A DNA stretch of 64,000 nt from Phocoena phocoena (lineage: Eukaryota; Chordata; Mammalia; Artiodactyla; Phocoenidae): NCBI RefSeq assembly GCF_963924675.1, contig NC_089220.1:87423168-87487167 (forward strand). Reading direction: 5' to 3'. How positions within the stretch are numbered: position 1 is the first letter of the stretch; each line of letters starts with the position of its first letter. Below, piece after piece: positions 51,620-63,470 of the stretch. The notes beneath the pieces were generated by a model that did not search any database, was not told where the DNA came from, and saw nothing but the letters and a program-made list of their open reading frames with translations. Position numbers and translations under genes: made by a program.

Positions 51620-52660
51620 GCGGCCTGGGCCAGGCAGGCTCGGCTGCCCCTGGCTTTAAGATTCCCAGCCCCTCCCCTGTTCCCCTGTTAAAGGGCCAGC
51701 ATCCCCAACCACTGCAACCTGGTAGAAATGTCAGCACACAAACTCATGAGAAAGAAAACCCTTGAAAGGGCAAGAGAATTAAAGTGTGTTTTTATCCATC
51801 CATGGTTGTGAGTACAGTTTATTGGGATCACTATTTGGGAGCAGATATTTAAAAAGAGGATCCCTGTTTTCTAAACCCTTAATAGGAATTTTGCGAGGTT
51901 CTTTTCTCTTCAATCCCTAAGCTTTGCTCCATTAACTTGGATAGGAAATCCCTGGGTGGATCTTGAGGCAATTACTGAGCAGCCAAGTTCTCAGTGCTTC
52001 AGGGCAGGGTGCTTGTGGATCCCTAATGTCCACCTGGTGATGCTTGCCCTTCACTGTGTCCTTGAGTGCGCATGAGCTTGAGTCTACTAAGCACTCCTAC
52101 TGAGGAGGGACCCCTGAGAATATAGAAGCCAGATCTTCGAGGTAAAAACACTTTTGCATGAGTTACACAGATAATCCCATATCTTCTTGGCTGCTTGCTG
52201 TAAGTGGAAAACTGGTTCAGAAGCTCAGGACTAAAAAGAAAAGGAAACAAAAACAAGCACCTCAGGAGTGCTGGTAGCAAAACCTGAGACCCATCTGCGC
52301 CTCATCTAGCCCCTCAGCGATTCTGGGTTCTGTGCCCACATCCTGTGTTCAGCTGAAACACACAGGCTTTACAGAACTTCTGAATAAAATTTAAAATGAA
52401 GCTAATTCTCTAAATTAAAAATGCAAGTTAGGGCCCTATTGTCATGGTTATAGGGCCATGATTCTTGGTGCCTCTAAAGAAAAATATTCTTTTCAAAAGT
52501 TTTGCTGTAGGTAGAACCATATGGGTGAGGGAAAAAATTTAAATAGCCTGAAAGTTATTGAAATTATTTTCAAATATCTAATTGGGTTCAGGCCTTTTTG
52601 GTAATGCTATTCAGCTGTTTCTCTCAATAACTCCCTAATCATTTACCCTGGTATCATTAT
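51620..52660. other. Region upstream of PATL2, unassigned
   Basis: The first 80 bp are GC-rich (CCCCTCCCCTGTTCCCCTG) and could carry a PATL2 promoter. The rest is AT-rich with no gene or named repeat visible. Confidence 0.4.
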
Positions 52661-52678
52661 CAAAATGGCCAAATGGTG

Positions 52679-53031
52679 GGCTTCCCTGGTGGCACAGTGG
52701 TTAAGAATCTGTCTGCCAATGCAGGAGACATGGGTTTGAGCCCTGGTCTGGGAAGATCCCACATGCCACGGAGCGACTAAGCCTGTGCGCCATAACTACT
52801 GAGCCTGCGCTTTAGAGCCTGTGAGCCACAACTACTATGCCCGTGTGCTACAGCTACTGAAGGCTGCATGCCTAGAGCCTGTACTCTGCAACAAGAGAAG
52901 CCACTGCAGTGAGAAGCCTGCAGCACCGCGACGAAGAGTAGCCCCCGCTCGCGGCAACTGGAGAAATCCTGTGTGCCGCAAAGAAGACCCAACATAGCCA
53001 AAAATAAAAATAAATTAATTTTTTTAAAAAG
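52679..53031 (+). mobile_element. CHR SINE, long form
   Basis: Duplication GGCCAAATGGTG at 52667-52678 and 53032-53043. Forms an inverted pair with the minus copy at 53127. Confidence 0.95.
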
Positions 53032-53126
53032 GGCCAAATGGTGACTTTCAGGGTTCCAGAAGTGATTTGTCAGGTTGTTATAGAGACCAGGTGTTGGGGG
53101 AGATTCAGTTGCTGTATGCAGAACTT

Positions 53127-53335
53127 TTTTTTTTTTTTTTTTTGCGGTACGCGGGCCTCTCACTGTTGTGGCCTCTCCCGTTGCGGAGCACAGGCTCCGG
53201 ACGCGCAGGCTCAGCGGCCATGGCTCACGGGCCCAGCCGCTCCGCGGCATGTGGGATCTTCCCGGACCGGGGCACGAACCCGTGTCTCCTGCATCGGCAG
53301 GTGGACTCTCAACCACTGCGCCACCAGGGAAGACC
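53127..53335 (-). mobile_element. CHR SINE, young, minus strand
   Basis: Poly(T) at left and head CTTCCCTGGTGGCGCAGTGG at right. Short duplication CAGAACTT at 53119-53126 and 53336-53343. Confidence 0.93.
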
Positions 53336-53683
53336 CAGAACTTCATTTTGAAGGCACTTCCTTGTACCAACTAGTACCAGAGCAGGTGGACTAGGGGTAG
53401 TCTGCAAGATTACAGCCCTCTCTTGGCTATTTGAAGTTTCACTTGGGACCTAGAGCCTTTTGTAAAAGTCCCTTCCCCTTTTGAAGTCTTATATGTCTAC
53501 TGATCCTTCAGATTTTCTAGCTTTCTGCCATAGTTTGTGCTAAGTTTAAGCCAAGCCTGTGCTAGCCTTGAGGCATAGGCAGTGAATGAGCCAATGCTAC
53601 TGGTGGACTCTTAGAACTTCCCATAATAGAATAAGAAGTACAGACAGCTTAACAGGACTTTTGGATCAGATAAAAGATATATT

Positions 53684-53865
53684 AGAACTGTATAGCACAG
53701 GGAACTATATGCAGTATCCTGTGATAAATCATAATGGAAAAGAATATAAAAAAATATGTGTGTGTGTATATATATATATATATAGAGAGAGAGAGAACTG
53801 AATCCCTTTGCTGTTCAGAAGAAATTAACACAGCATTATAAATCAACTATAGTTCAATTTAAAAA
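53684..53865 (+). mobile_element. Short 5'-truncated L1 tail
   Basis: TATAGCACAGGGAACTATAT and AACACAGCATTATAAATCAA are L1 3' wording, with an embedded (TG)(TA)(GA) simple tract. Duplication AAAAGATAYATTA at 53671-53683 and 53866-53878. Confidence 0.88.
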
Positions 53866-53886
53866 AAAGATACATTACAAAGGTTG

Positions 53887-54115
53887 GGACTTCCCTGGTG
53901 GCACAGTGGGTAAGACTCTGTGCTTCCAATGCAGGGGGCCTGGGTTCGATCCCTGGTCAGGGAACTAGATTCCACATGCATGCCGCAACTGAGAGTTCAC
54001 ATGCCACAACTAAGGAGCCTGCATGCCACAATTAAGGAGCCGGCGAGCTGCAACTGAGCCCGTTTGCCACAACTAAGACCCCATGCAACTAACTAACTAA
54101 ATAAACATTAAAAAA
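53887..54115 (+). mobile_element. CHR-type SINE, older
   Basis: GGGACTTCCCTGGTGGCACA head and CCACAACTAAGGAGCC units, with an A-rich tail. No clear duplication read. Confidence 0.85.
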
Positions 54116-55364
54116 AGGAAATGTTTACATTTGCTGAATAAAACACCTAAGGACTCTTCCACTTTTATGGGGAGATTTTTAATCCATTATTTCAGTTTCT
54201 TTAATGGTTGTCAGTCTATTCTGGTTTTCAATTTCTTTTTGAAGCTGTTTTGTTCAATTATATATCTTCTAGGAATGTGTCCATTCCCTGTGTGAGTTTT
54301 CAAATTTATTGGCATAAAGTTGTTCATAGTATAAGAGTATCTTTCAAATCCATGCTATACCTGTACTTTGTCCCCCTTTTAATATATTTTTTTATATATT
54401 ATTTATATATTATCCCCTACTTTTTTCTTTTTCCCAGAGTCTATATATTTTATTAGTCTTTTCAAAACATCACACATAAGTCAGGGTTTCTGCAGGGACA
54501 AATAGGACACTGAAATTGGATAATTTTAATAAAATTAAATTTATTAAGATAGAATTTTAATAAAAGGATATTTATAAATGTATAGAAAAAATATAGTGCA
54601 ATCGTAAAGAATAGTACAGTCCCCTGGGACTAGTAACAGTTGGTAGTAACCACTTTAGGCAAGAGAATGGAGTGTGGTTACCAGAACCTGGAGACCAAAG
54701 TAAATTCTTATGGAGCAAAGTTTTAAATATTAAAAAAAAAAATTAAACCTCAAAAATATACAAAGAAAATAGTGTAAAAATTTCTTTTTAAATGTGGAGT
54801 GAGTAGAGAAAGCCCTTCTAACCATGACCCCAAACCATAAGCCATGAAGGGTGACTGATGAATTTGCCTACATAAAAATGTCCAGCTTCTGAGTGTCAAA
54901 AAATAAAGCCATAAACAAAGAGCCATAAACAAAGTCAAAAGAACTTTATTTTGATCTGGTAATCTTATATTTACCTTTAAAAATTATTTAAAAGGACTTT
55001 TAGGTGAAGATTCTCTATAATGTTTCTGAATTTTGAGGACTCAGAAAAAGAGATATTTATGTTAAACCCAGATCCTTTTATCCATATTTCCTTCACAACT
55101 GCTGGTAATCAATATTATCCTATCAGCACCCATGTCAAAATTAACATAACACTGTTGATGTATAATATAAAAATAAGAGAGCTATTTTCTCTCACATTTA
55201 CTTTTAAAATCTTATCCTTAGTTATGTGCTGAATATCTTGTAACAGAACATTGCATCCTGTGGAGACTGAGAAATCTTTTACCATGTTCTCACTTCTTCA
55301 AAAGGAAAATTTGTCCTAATTTAAATAAATATGACTTTGTATTTTTAATTAATTATCGAAATGT

Positions 55365-55745
55365 GTCTTAATCCATTTGAGCCACTATAACCAAATACCA
55401 GAGACTGGGTAGCTTATAAACAACAGAAACTTGTTTCTCACAGTTCTGGGAGGCTAGAAGTTCAAGATCAAGGTGCCAGCAGATTTGGTGTCTGGTGAGA
55501 ACCCACTTTCTGGTTCGCAGATGGTGCCTTCTCACTGTATCCACACATGGTAAGAGGGATGGGCAAGGGAACTCTCTGGGGTTTCTTTTATAAGGGTACT
55601 GATCTGATTCATGAGGGCTCCACCTTCATGACATAACCACCTCCCAGAGGCCCCCTCCTCCTAATACCATCACCTTGGGGGATAGGATTTCAACATATGA
55701 ATTTGGGGGGGGGGACACAGATATTTAGTCCAAAGCCATGACCTT
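55365..55745. repeat. Old interspersed repeat (unnamed family)
   Basis: GCTTATAAACAACAGAAACT, TCACAGTTCTGGGAGGCTAG and AGGATTTCAACATATGAATT are the hallmark wording of an abundant old repeat. The copy at 58925 is related. I cannot name it safely. Confidence 0.65.
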
Positions 55746-56111
55746 TGAGGAATATGGGCTAAGGATATAAAACTACTATTTTTTAACCGATATTTTATGT
55801 TGAATTGCAATATTTGGTTATAAAAATCTCAAAAATGATATTGTTTCCCAAAACAATGCTTCTATTTACATTATAGGACAGGTGCATATGTAGACAAAGA
55901 AAAATTGAGACTTTGTTTTCCAAATCTATATTCAATCTATAATCACGTAATTCAATTTCTGTGATTAATCTGTAATTCTCACATCTATAAAGAAACTCCT
56001 GGTTAAGAGAAACTTTTAAAAAGAGATTGTTGGGTGCTGCATTTAGTCTTAATGTTTGTTTGTTTATTTATTAAAAATTCTACTTTCTTCATTTCAATGT
56101 TCATTCATTTA

Positions 56112-56301
56112 TTTTATTTTTTTAATATTTATTTATTTGGTTGCGCTGGGTCTTAATTGCAGCAGGTGGGTCCCTTAGTTGCGGCATGCAAACTCCTGAT
56201 TGCAGCATGCATGTGGGATCTAGTTCCCTGACTAGGGATCGAACCTAGGCCCCCTGCATCGGGAGCATGGAGACTTATCCACTACGTCACCAGGGAAGTC
56301 T
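56112..56301 (-). mobile_element. CHR-type SINE with 17-bp TSD
   Basis: Minus strand; duplication CAATGTTCATTCATTTA at 56095-56111 and 56302-56318. Confidence 0.93.
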
Positions 56302-56460
56302 CAATGTTCATTCATTTAAATCACCTATAATATTTGGAAAAAATTTTCACCTTAGGAAATTGCAGTTTAGGGTTTCATTGAATTATACCTAAGCTCTAAA
56401 ATATTTCTGTTACACAAAATTGAATGAATTACAATTGAATAAATAAGATTACATAAACAG

Positions 56461-56655
56461 GGGCTTCCCTGGTGGTGCAGTGGTTGAGAGTCCGCCTGCC
56501 GATGCAGGGGACACGGGTTCGTGCCGGTCTGGGAAGATCCCACATACCGCGGAGCCCGTGAGCCATGGCCGCTGAGCCTGCGCGTCCGGAGCCTGTGCTC
56601 CACAACGGGAGAGGCCACAACAGTGAGAGGCCCGCGTACCGCAAAAAAAAAAAAA
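56461..56655 (+). mobile_element. CHR SINE with internal deletions
   Basis: Lacks 4 nt in the B-box region (GTGCCGGTCTGG) and about 10 nt near the GGAGCGGCTGGG site. Duplication GATTACATAAACAG at 56447-56460 and 56656-56669. Intact duplication but a damaged B box. Confidence 0.94.
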
Positions 56656-56787
56656 GATTACATAAACAGACAAAAGTGAAGATTTTCCTTTCACATTTAA
56701 ATTATATTTGTTTTACACGTAAGACTGCCTGAAAACAAGTTGGAAGAGACTATTAGTGACAGTGACAGTTTATTGCATTTTTCAGCA

Positions 56788-57001
56788 TCTTTTTTTTGTG
56801 TGTGTGGTACGTGGGCCTCTCACTGTTGTGGCCTCTCCCGTTGCGGAGCACAGGCTCCGGACGCGCAGGCTCAGCGGCCATGGCTCACAGGCCTAGCCAC
56901 TCCGCGGCATGTGGAATCTTCCCGGAGCGGGGCACGAACCCGAACCCGTGTTCCCTGCATCGGCAGGCGGACTCTCAACCACTGTGCCACCAGGGAAGCC
57001 C
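56788..57001 (-). mobile_element. CHR SINE next to TMED5 pseudogene
   Basis: Minus strand. Carries a small CGAACC duplication (CGAACCCGAACCCGTG). It lies at the A-rich 3' end of the pseudogene. Confidence 0.92.
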
Positions 57002-57029
57002 TTTTTTTTTTCATGTTAAATAGTTGGGA

Positions 57030-57700
57030 GTATTAAGTTCAACTTTCCTGCTTATTTTCAAAAAGATGGATTATCATAAAACCTGAATGGCTGACAGTAC
57101 TACCATGACCATTAAATTGTTCATGGATCAGAACTCAACTCTGTCGAAGTTGCTTCCTTGTAAATTTTGATCATGAGTTTTAAATGCTCTCAGCAGAATG
57201 TGGATATGACTACATTTGCCTAACCGTGATTTGATTCTGATGATGGTTCCAGGATGTCTTTTGGTTTCATATCCAAATCATCTGTGCCTATAATATATTT
57301 TCTCCTATGCTTGGTCCTGTTCCCCCATATTATCCAGGATTAATTCAGAGGGAGTCACCTTTCAGAAATGGTGCTGAATGTATATTCACCAACCTTAGTG
57401 TCCACCATGTGTACTCTACCTGATTTTCTCTGTTCATAAACTGAGGTTTTCATTCCTGGAGAGGCAAGATGAAAATCAATATCTTTTCCTGCTTTATCTG
57501 AAACGTGGTAGTTGATCTCCACTGAGGTGAAAGTCACTGTACAGAAGAGCTGAGGCTAGCTCAGGAGCAGGCTGGCTCTTGTCACCCATCCTGTTGGAAG
57601 AGGTGGACTCATCCAAGTTGTCTGAGAACCTCCAGATAGCGGTGTCAATTGTCCTCAGAGCTGGGAGCATAGTCAGAGAACGGGAGAGATCCAGGTTGGG
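57030..57700 (-). pseudogene. TMED5P: Processed pseudogene of TMED5 (p24 cargo receptor)
   Basis: The minus strand reads like a TMED5 cDNA without introns. A 5' leader precedes MGDK (ATG at 57589), and after a large deletion come VEINYHVSDKAGKDIDFHLA, VYEQRKSGRVHMVDTKVGEY and TFSTISE. Beyond a frameshift the nucleotide sequence still follows LILDNMGEQ, the SRL heptad region, LLRAF and a damaged transmembrane segment. Missing are the signal peptide and early luminal part, about six codons of the Cys-Phe-Asp-Asn segment, and the frame in several places; stops interrupt the 3' half. Intact TMED5 is a Golgi/ER p24 protein with a GOLD domain, coiled coil and single membrane helix. No product is expected from this copy. 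Other TMED members are less alike by memory. Confidence 0.82.
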
Positions 57701-57871
57701 CTGCAATCACTTTCTGAACACTTGTGGGCCTCTGTGCCTCAGTACCCTCTTCCTCCTAGTGTTTTATTTTGAAAATTTTCAGTCCTACAAAAAGTTGAGA
57801 GAATAATAAAATTAACTTCTGTGTATCTTTTACTTAGCAGTTGATAACATTCTGCTTAGCAATATTCTTTA

Positions 57872-58196
57872 TTTTTTAAAATTAGTTAATTAATTTATTT
57901 TTGGCTGTGTTGGATCTTCATTGCAGCCTGCGGGATTTCTCTAGTTGTGTAGAGCGGGGGCTACTCTTTGTTGCGGTGTGCGGGCTTTTCATTGAGGTAA
58001 CTTCTCTTGTTGCAGAGCACGGGCTTCAGTAGTTGTGATATGCAGGTTCAGTAGTTGTGGCTCGTGGGCTCCAGAGCGCAGGCTCAGTAGTTGCGGTGCA
58101 CAGCCTTAGTTGCTCCGCGGCATGTGGGATCTTCCTGACCCGTGTTCCTTGCACTGGCAGGAAGATTCTTAACCCCTGATTCACCAGGGAAGTCCC
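57872..58196 (-). mobile_element. CHR-type SINE, long form
   Basis: Minus strand. Duplication GCAATATTCTTTA at 57859-57871 and 58197-58209. Confidence 0.92.
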
Positions 58197-58209
58197 GCAA
58201 TATTCTTTA

Positions 58210-58920
58210 AATGAATTCCTTCTCTGCTACATCAGGCAGTGTCTGTCCCAAGTGATCAGGGACGTTGGCTGACAGACTGTGAACAGGAAATTCACAGAAG
58301 AAAAACAAATAACAAAGTAAACATGTGAAACATCTTAAACATTTCCTCCTTGAGAAAATAATTTCCCCAGATGAGCCCAGTGCCCAGCACCTAGCAAGGT
58401 GATAGTAAAGGTCTGTAGAATCTGAATGATTGCTGTGAACACTGAGGCCTGATGGATAGGCTGGGGCCAGGCTAAGAAGAAAGAAGCCAAAGCATTGGGA
58501 CACCTTTGTCGTGGGGACTAGAGGGCTCCTCTCCTTACTCTCCTTCCCTGCTCAGCACTGGCAACAGCAGGTACAGCAGGAGTGGTTTGGCCCACTGGGT
58601 GCGTGGTGTCAGAGAAATAGTCCAGAAATGTCAGGGCCACATCACTGGGGCTGACCCAGCTCAGTCGGGGCAGTGGTAGGAGGGGGAGGACCAAGGCTCC
58701 TGACCAAGCCAGGCTCCAGCAAAACTCCTCCCCCCTCAGCTGCTGAGCTGATGATAGCCCTCCCTCACACGAGAGTACCCAAAATGCGCTGTGTGGCCAG
58801 ATCCGGTTAACCGACAGGTAAAGACAGCATTGAAAAGGCAAATATTTACACTAAGCTAGGCTCCTGGCAACCAAGGCCCAAAACTGTAGGATTCTGCAGC
58901 AGTACGAAGGGGGTTTGTTT
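58210..58920. other. Unassigned GC-richer stretch
   Basis: Holds a minus-strand 107-codon frame (58518-58841; for example SWVSPSDVALTFLDYFSDT) that I do not recognise. No splice partner or family likeness was found, so it is not called as a gene. Confidence 0.3.
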
Positions 58921-58924
58921 CTTT

Positions 58925-59515
58925 TTTTCTTGCTGCTGTTATAAATTACCACAAACCTGATGGCTTCAAACAACACAATTTATCATCCTACAGTTCTGTA
59001 AGTCAGAAGTCCAACACAAGTCTCCTGGGCTTAAAATTAAGGCAGGGCTGCTTTCCTTTCTGCAGACTATGGGAGATTCCATGTCCTTACCTTTCCCACC
59101 TTCTAGAAGTTGCCTACATTCCTTGACTCATGCTCCCTCCTTCATCTGCAAAACCAGCATGCTGCATCTCCCTGATCCGTACTTCTGTAGTCACATCTCC
59201 CTCTGACCACAGTCAGGAAAGTTCTCTGCTTTTTTTTTTTTTACCACTCAGCGAGGCATGCAGGATCCTAGTTCCCCAACCATGGATCAAACTGGTGCCC
59301 CCTGCGGTGGAAGCTCAGAGTCCTAACCACTGGACCACCAGGGAAGTCCCAAAGTTCTCTGCTGTTAAGTCCTATGTGGTTACACTGGGCTGATCCCAAT
59401 CATTTCTGATAATCTCCCCATCTCAAGGTCCCTAACCTTAATCACACCTGCAAAGCCCTTTATGCCATGTAAGGTAACATATTCACAGGTTCCAGGAATT
59501 AGGCTATGAACATCC
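58925..59515. repeat. Old interspersed repeat, split by a SINE
   Basis: TTATAAATTACCACAAACCT, CAGTTCTGTAAGTCAGAAGT and CCCCATCTCAAGGTCCCTAA belong to one old repeat; the SINE at 59231 interrupts it. Confidence 0.65.
59231..59350 (-). mobile_element. Short CHR-type SINE
   Basis: Minus strand, 120 bp. Duplication AAAGTTCTCTGCT at 59218-59230 and 59351-59363. Confidence 0.93.
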
Positions 59516-59579
59516 TTTTTTGGGGGGAGGGGGTAAGGGGGGGAGGCATTAGTCTCCCTACCACAAGGTGTGGTAAGGA

Positions 59580-61210
59580 GAAAAGTATAATATTGTTAAT
59601 GATAAGTAGGCAGCTCTGTACATAACGACATGGATAGTATCGATGATATATTATGAAATGGAAATAAGCAAGTTCAGTAAGTATTTATAGAATGATCCAA
59701 ATTTTGTGGAATCTCCCTTGCCCCCAATAAATGCTGAATGAATTCTCTCTGAGCCGCACCCCACCGTTCATAGCCTGGCTTCTTCGGGGAGATGGTGGAG
59801 CCTACCTCACCCACTCAACTCTCAAGGCACTGGTTTCTTCACAGTCCTCTTTTAGGAGAAGAGTTTAGAAAGGTCCAAGACACCAGAGAGTAGAGAGGAA
59901 AGGATCTGATGCAGCTTCAGCATAGCAGGGGACAGCCAGAAAGGACCACACACTGCAATTGGCCAGAGGCAAGTGTCAGCCAAGCAATGTGGAAAGTGAG
60001 AAGGTGAGGCTTACAGGAATTTGCCAAAAGGGAAAAAGGGCATTTGAAGGAGAGTCTTTGTTTTTAATAGTGCTGAATAGAATCCAAGGCAGGATAGAAA
60101 ATCCAAATAGGAATTCTGCAGTTTTAAATAGGTTCTGAGATGCAGACCCAAGGACCTACGAGAGGAAAACACCCATGAAAGGAGGCTGTGCCAGTAACTT
60201 AAGTCACTGGGTGTAGCATTCCCCAGGGACGGTGCCCGATCCTTGGCTCCTGGGATTGTCCTGTTGTCCCCACAGTGTCAGCGGGTCTTGGCTTCAGCAT
60301 TTCCCTAATGCTCTCTCCATCCAACCTGAGGATCAATGCTACCTCTAACTCCCTTTATGCTTTTAGTGAGCACTGAGTTCTTAACACATAATAATAGCAG
60401 TCTCTGTAGTTATAATTTTAAAATTCCTCACCTTCCAAACTATATACAATATATATCCATGAAGGGATAGGCACCAAAACTTAACAATGTTTCCTGAGGA
60501 GAGGACAGTGAGATGGGAAGAGACACAGGAAGGCAACTTTCACTTTCACTCAGTAGACCTGTTTGTATTTTTGCAACAGACATACATTCATGTATCAGAA
60601 TTGTAATTAAAAATAAAAAGTGCTTGAAACACTGTGGTTACTACTGTTTATAGTTCTGTACTGCTTGATTTATTTTATACCAAGTCTGTGTGGTTTTCCC
60701 AATAAAATCACCCTGACAATTGGAAGAGCGTGGTGGTTACACACAAGCCTGTGAGGCAGAGATTCCTCACCAACGAGATACTTCACCTGTCTCAACTTTA
60801 GGCGTCCCACATACTCTCCCTCAATTAGTGAGAATAGTACTTGCCTTCCCGGGATCTTGTGAGGTTTTTCCCCTCCTTTGTATGGAGTCTGACTTCCTAA
60901 CTATCAGGAAACAAAACGGCTCCCCTCTGTGTCCCATTTCCTTTGGGTCTGTTTCCTGTTATGTAACAGCACAAATCTAAGAATTCAGTCGGCATGAACA
61001 CCTTAGGTGGCTGCTAATAAATTAATTATTGGGCTGATTTGAACTCTAGATTGGATTCTCCCGGTTGGCAGTCTGGAATCTTCTGATTTATCCTTACAGT
61101 ATTTCCATTTGCCACAAAGCCTGCACTCAACTGACATTGGCTGTATTCAATGGAATTTAACACAGAAGACTGAGGATTGCCAGCCCCAAAACAGATCTAA
61201 CCAGGACTGA
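59580..61210. other. Upstream region, no recognised feature
   Basis: About 1.6 kb with scattered short frames only. Wording near 60360-60720 hints at old repeats but nothing I can name. Confidence 0.4.
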
Positions 61211-61214
61211 CTTT

Positions 61215-61315
61215 TCCGTTAATTCTATTTTTCTAACTGAAGCATAGTTGATTTACAACGCTGCGCCAATCCCCGCTGCACAGCAAAGTGACTCACTTAT
61301 ACACAGAGACATGCT
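61215..61315 (-). mobile_element. Short L1 3' fragment
   Basis: AACTGAAGCATAGTTGATTT and CACAGCAAAGTGACTCACTT are the complement of the L1 3' end. Confidence 0.75.
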
Positions 61316-61446
61316 TTCAGGATGGACTTCTGAGCAGGCAACCACCTTCACACTCATTAAATTAAACCATTTAACGAGAGTTCTCTCTGGATTGAAGGGT
61401 CACTGTGGTTTTAAATGTCCTCTTTATAGTTTTTCGTATTTTTAAT

Positions 61447-61593
61447 TTATTTTTAATTTAAAAAAATTTTTATTTATTTATTTTGGTCACGCTGTTCAGC
61501 TTGTGGGATCTTAGTTCCCCAACCAGGGATCAACCCCTGGGCCCCTGCAGTGGAAGCTTGGAGTCCTAACCACTGGACCATCAGGGAATTCCC
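61447..61593 (-). mobile_element. Short CHR-type SINE
   Basis: Minus strand, ending GGACCATCAGGGAATTCCC. Flanks TATAGTTTTTCGT and TATAGGTTTTTGAT look like a decayed duplication. Confidence 0.8.
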
Positions 61594-61964
61594 TATAGGT
61601 TTTTGATTGTCCCAATTTTCTACCACATGCATATATTATTTCTGTGGGCAGACAAAAACAAATGTGAGTTAAATAAAAACTGCCATATATTGGTAGTTTT
61701 TGTTGTTCCTGCTTGTCTGCACCTTCTCATATGCTTTTAATCGTTGCCCTGATCCAAGCCACCCAACGAACCGTTTCCCACGAACCCCTTCTCAGAAGTG
61801 GTTGTCTAGTGGACATTACGAGGCCTTTCGAATCACATGGACCAGCATTTGAATCATAGCTCAGAGCTAACGTGGACGAGCATCTTAATTCTCTGAAACT
61901 GTCTCTTTATCTGTAAAAGAAAGTACGACCTACCTTCTGGATTGTTGTGGTCTGGGTCAGCAGC

Positions 61965-62125
61965 TTCACAAACTTTAATGTGTATACGACTCACCTGGGA
62001 TGTTGCTAAAATGCAGGCTCTGATTTAGCAGGTCTAGGATGGGCCCGAGTGTCTCCATCTCTAAGAGCTCCAAGGTGTTGCTGATGTTGTGATGCATGTA
62101 CCATACTTTGATTAGCGACATAACA
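61965..62125. mobile_element. MER5A-like remnant
   Basis: CGACTCACCTGGGATGTTGC, CTCTGATTTAGCAGGTCTAG and GTGTTGCTGATGTTG match diverged MER5A wording. Confidence 0.7.
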
Positions 62126-62384
62126 TTTGAAAGAGCCCAGGCACAAATGCCCTACGTGTGCTTTTACCTCTCCTTCCAGGGGGCCTGGATTTTCTGGCTG
62201 TCTGATGAGTTCACCCCCAAAAAAGTGCTGACTGAGATCCACTGAGGTGCAACGCAACTCATTTGAGCTTTAACCTATTCCTATTTTCTCCCCACTTCAG
62301 TATTCTTCTTTTTCTTTCTGTTCAAGGACTTCATTCTTCCATGGCCTAACAAAGATACAGGTACCTGTGCTTTTAGGTTTTTTT

Positions 62385-62485
62385 GTGTTTTTTTTTTTTT
62401 GTTTTTGGCCGCACCACGCCGCATGTGGAACTTCCCTGCCCAGGGGTTGAACCCATGCCCCCTGCACTGGAAGCGCAGAGTCTTA
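62385..62485 (-). mobile_element. SINE fragment
   Basis: Poly(T), then TGGCCGCACCACGCCGCATG and CTGCACTGGAAGCGCAGAGT. The head is missing. Confidence 0.75.
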
Positions 62486-62489
62486 TTAG

Positions 62490-63470
62490 GTTATTTTTGT
62501 TTTAAAAGAGCTTTCCTGAGGTGTAATTGACATATGATAAATTACACTTAAAGTATACACTTTAATAAGTTCTACTACATGTATATACTTGAGAAATCGT
62601 CATCATACTCAAGATAATGGATAAAGTGTCCTTAGGCTCCTGGTGCTCCTTCCACCCTCTGGAAACCAACCATCTGTTACATAGATTAGTCTGCTTTTTC
62701 TAGAGTTTTAAATAAAAAGAATCATACAGCACGTACTCTTTCTTTGTCTTGCTTTTTTCCTTCAGCCTCATTATTTCATCCATTATTCTGTGTACCAATA
62801 GTTCATGCCTTGTCTATTCAATGATTTTTTAAAATTTATTAATTTATTTTTGGCTGTGTTGGGTCTTCGTTTCTGTGCGAGGGCTTTCTCTAGTTGCGGC
62901 GAGCAGGGGCCACTCTTCATCGCAGTGCACGGGCCTCTCACTGTCGCGGTCTCTCTTGTTGCGGAGCACAGGCTCCAGACACGCAGGCTCAGTAGTTGTG
63001 GCTCATGGACCTAGTTGCCCCGCGGCATGTGGGATCTTCCCAGACCAGGGCTCGAACTTGTGCCGCCTGCATTGGCAGGCAGATCCTCAACCACTGCGCC
63101 ACCAGGGAAGCCTCCATGCCTTATTTATTGCTGATAGTATTCCATCCTATGGATAGCTGTCACAGTTTGTTCATCCATTCGCCTGTTGATGGAAGTTTGG
63201 ATTGTTTCCAATTTCTGGCTGTTACCAATAAAGCTGCTTTGAACAGTTTTGTACAAGTCCTCATCATGAAAATACACTTTCATTTTCTCTTGGGTAAATA
63301 CCCAGAGTGGAGTGGTTGGATCATATGGCCAGCATATGTTTAACTTTTTTAAAAACTGAAACTGTTTTTCAAAGTAGTTGTACCATTTTCCATTCCCATA
63401 AAGAGTGTATGAAGTCCCAGTTCTTCCACATTCAGAAAATATTTACTATTATGAATAACATTTATTGTAC
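62490..63470 (-). mobile_element. Old L1 3' block, split by a SINE
   Basis: Complement of L1 3' sequence: GAGGTGTAATTGACATATGA, CATCCATTCGCCTGTTGATG and TTGGGTAAATACCCAGAGTG. Interrupted by the SINE at 62828. Confidence 0.8.
62828..63113 (-). mobile_element. CHR SINE, long form
   Basis: Minus strand with head GGCTTCCCTGGTGGCGCAGT at right and AATAAATT-rich tail at left. Inserted in an L1 fragment. Confidence 0.92.

Noticed and set aside
57355..57706. A working p24/TMED gene
   Set aside because: Intronless, with large deletions, frameshifts and stops; called as a processed pseudogene instead.
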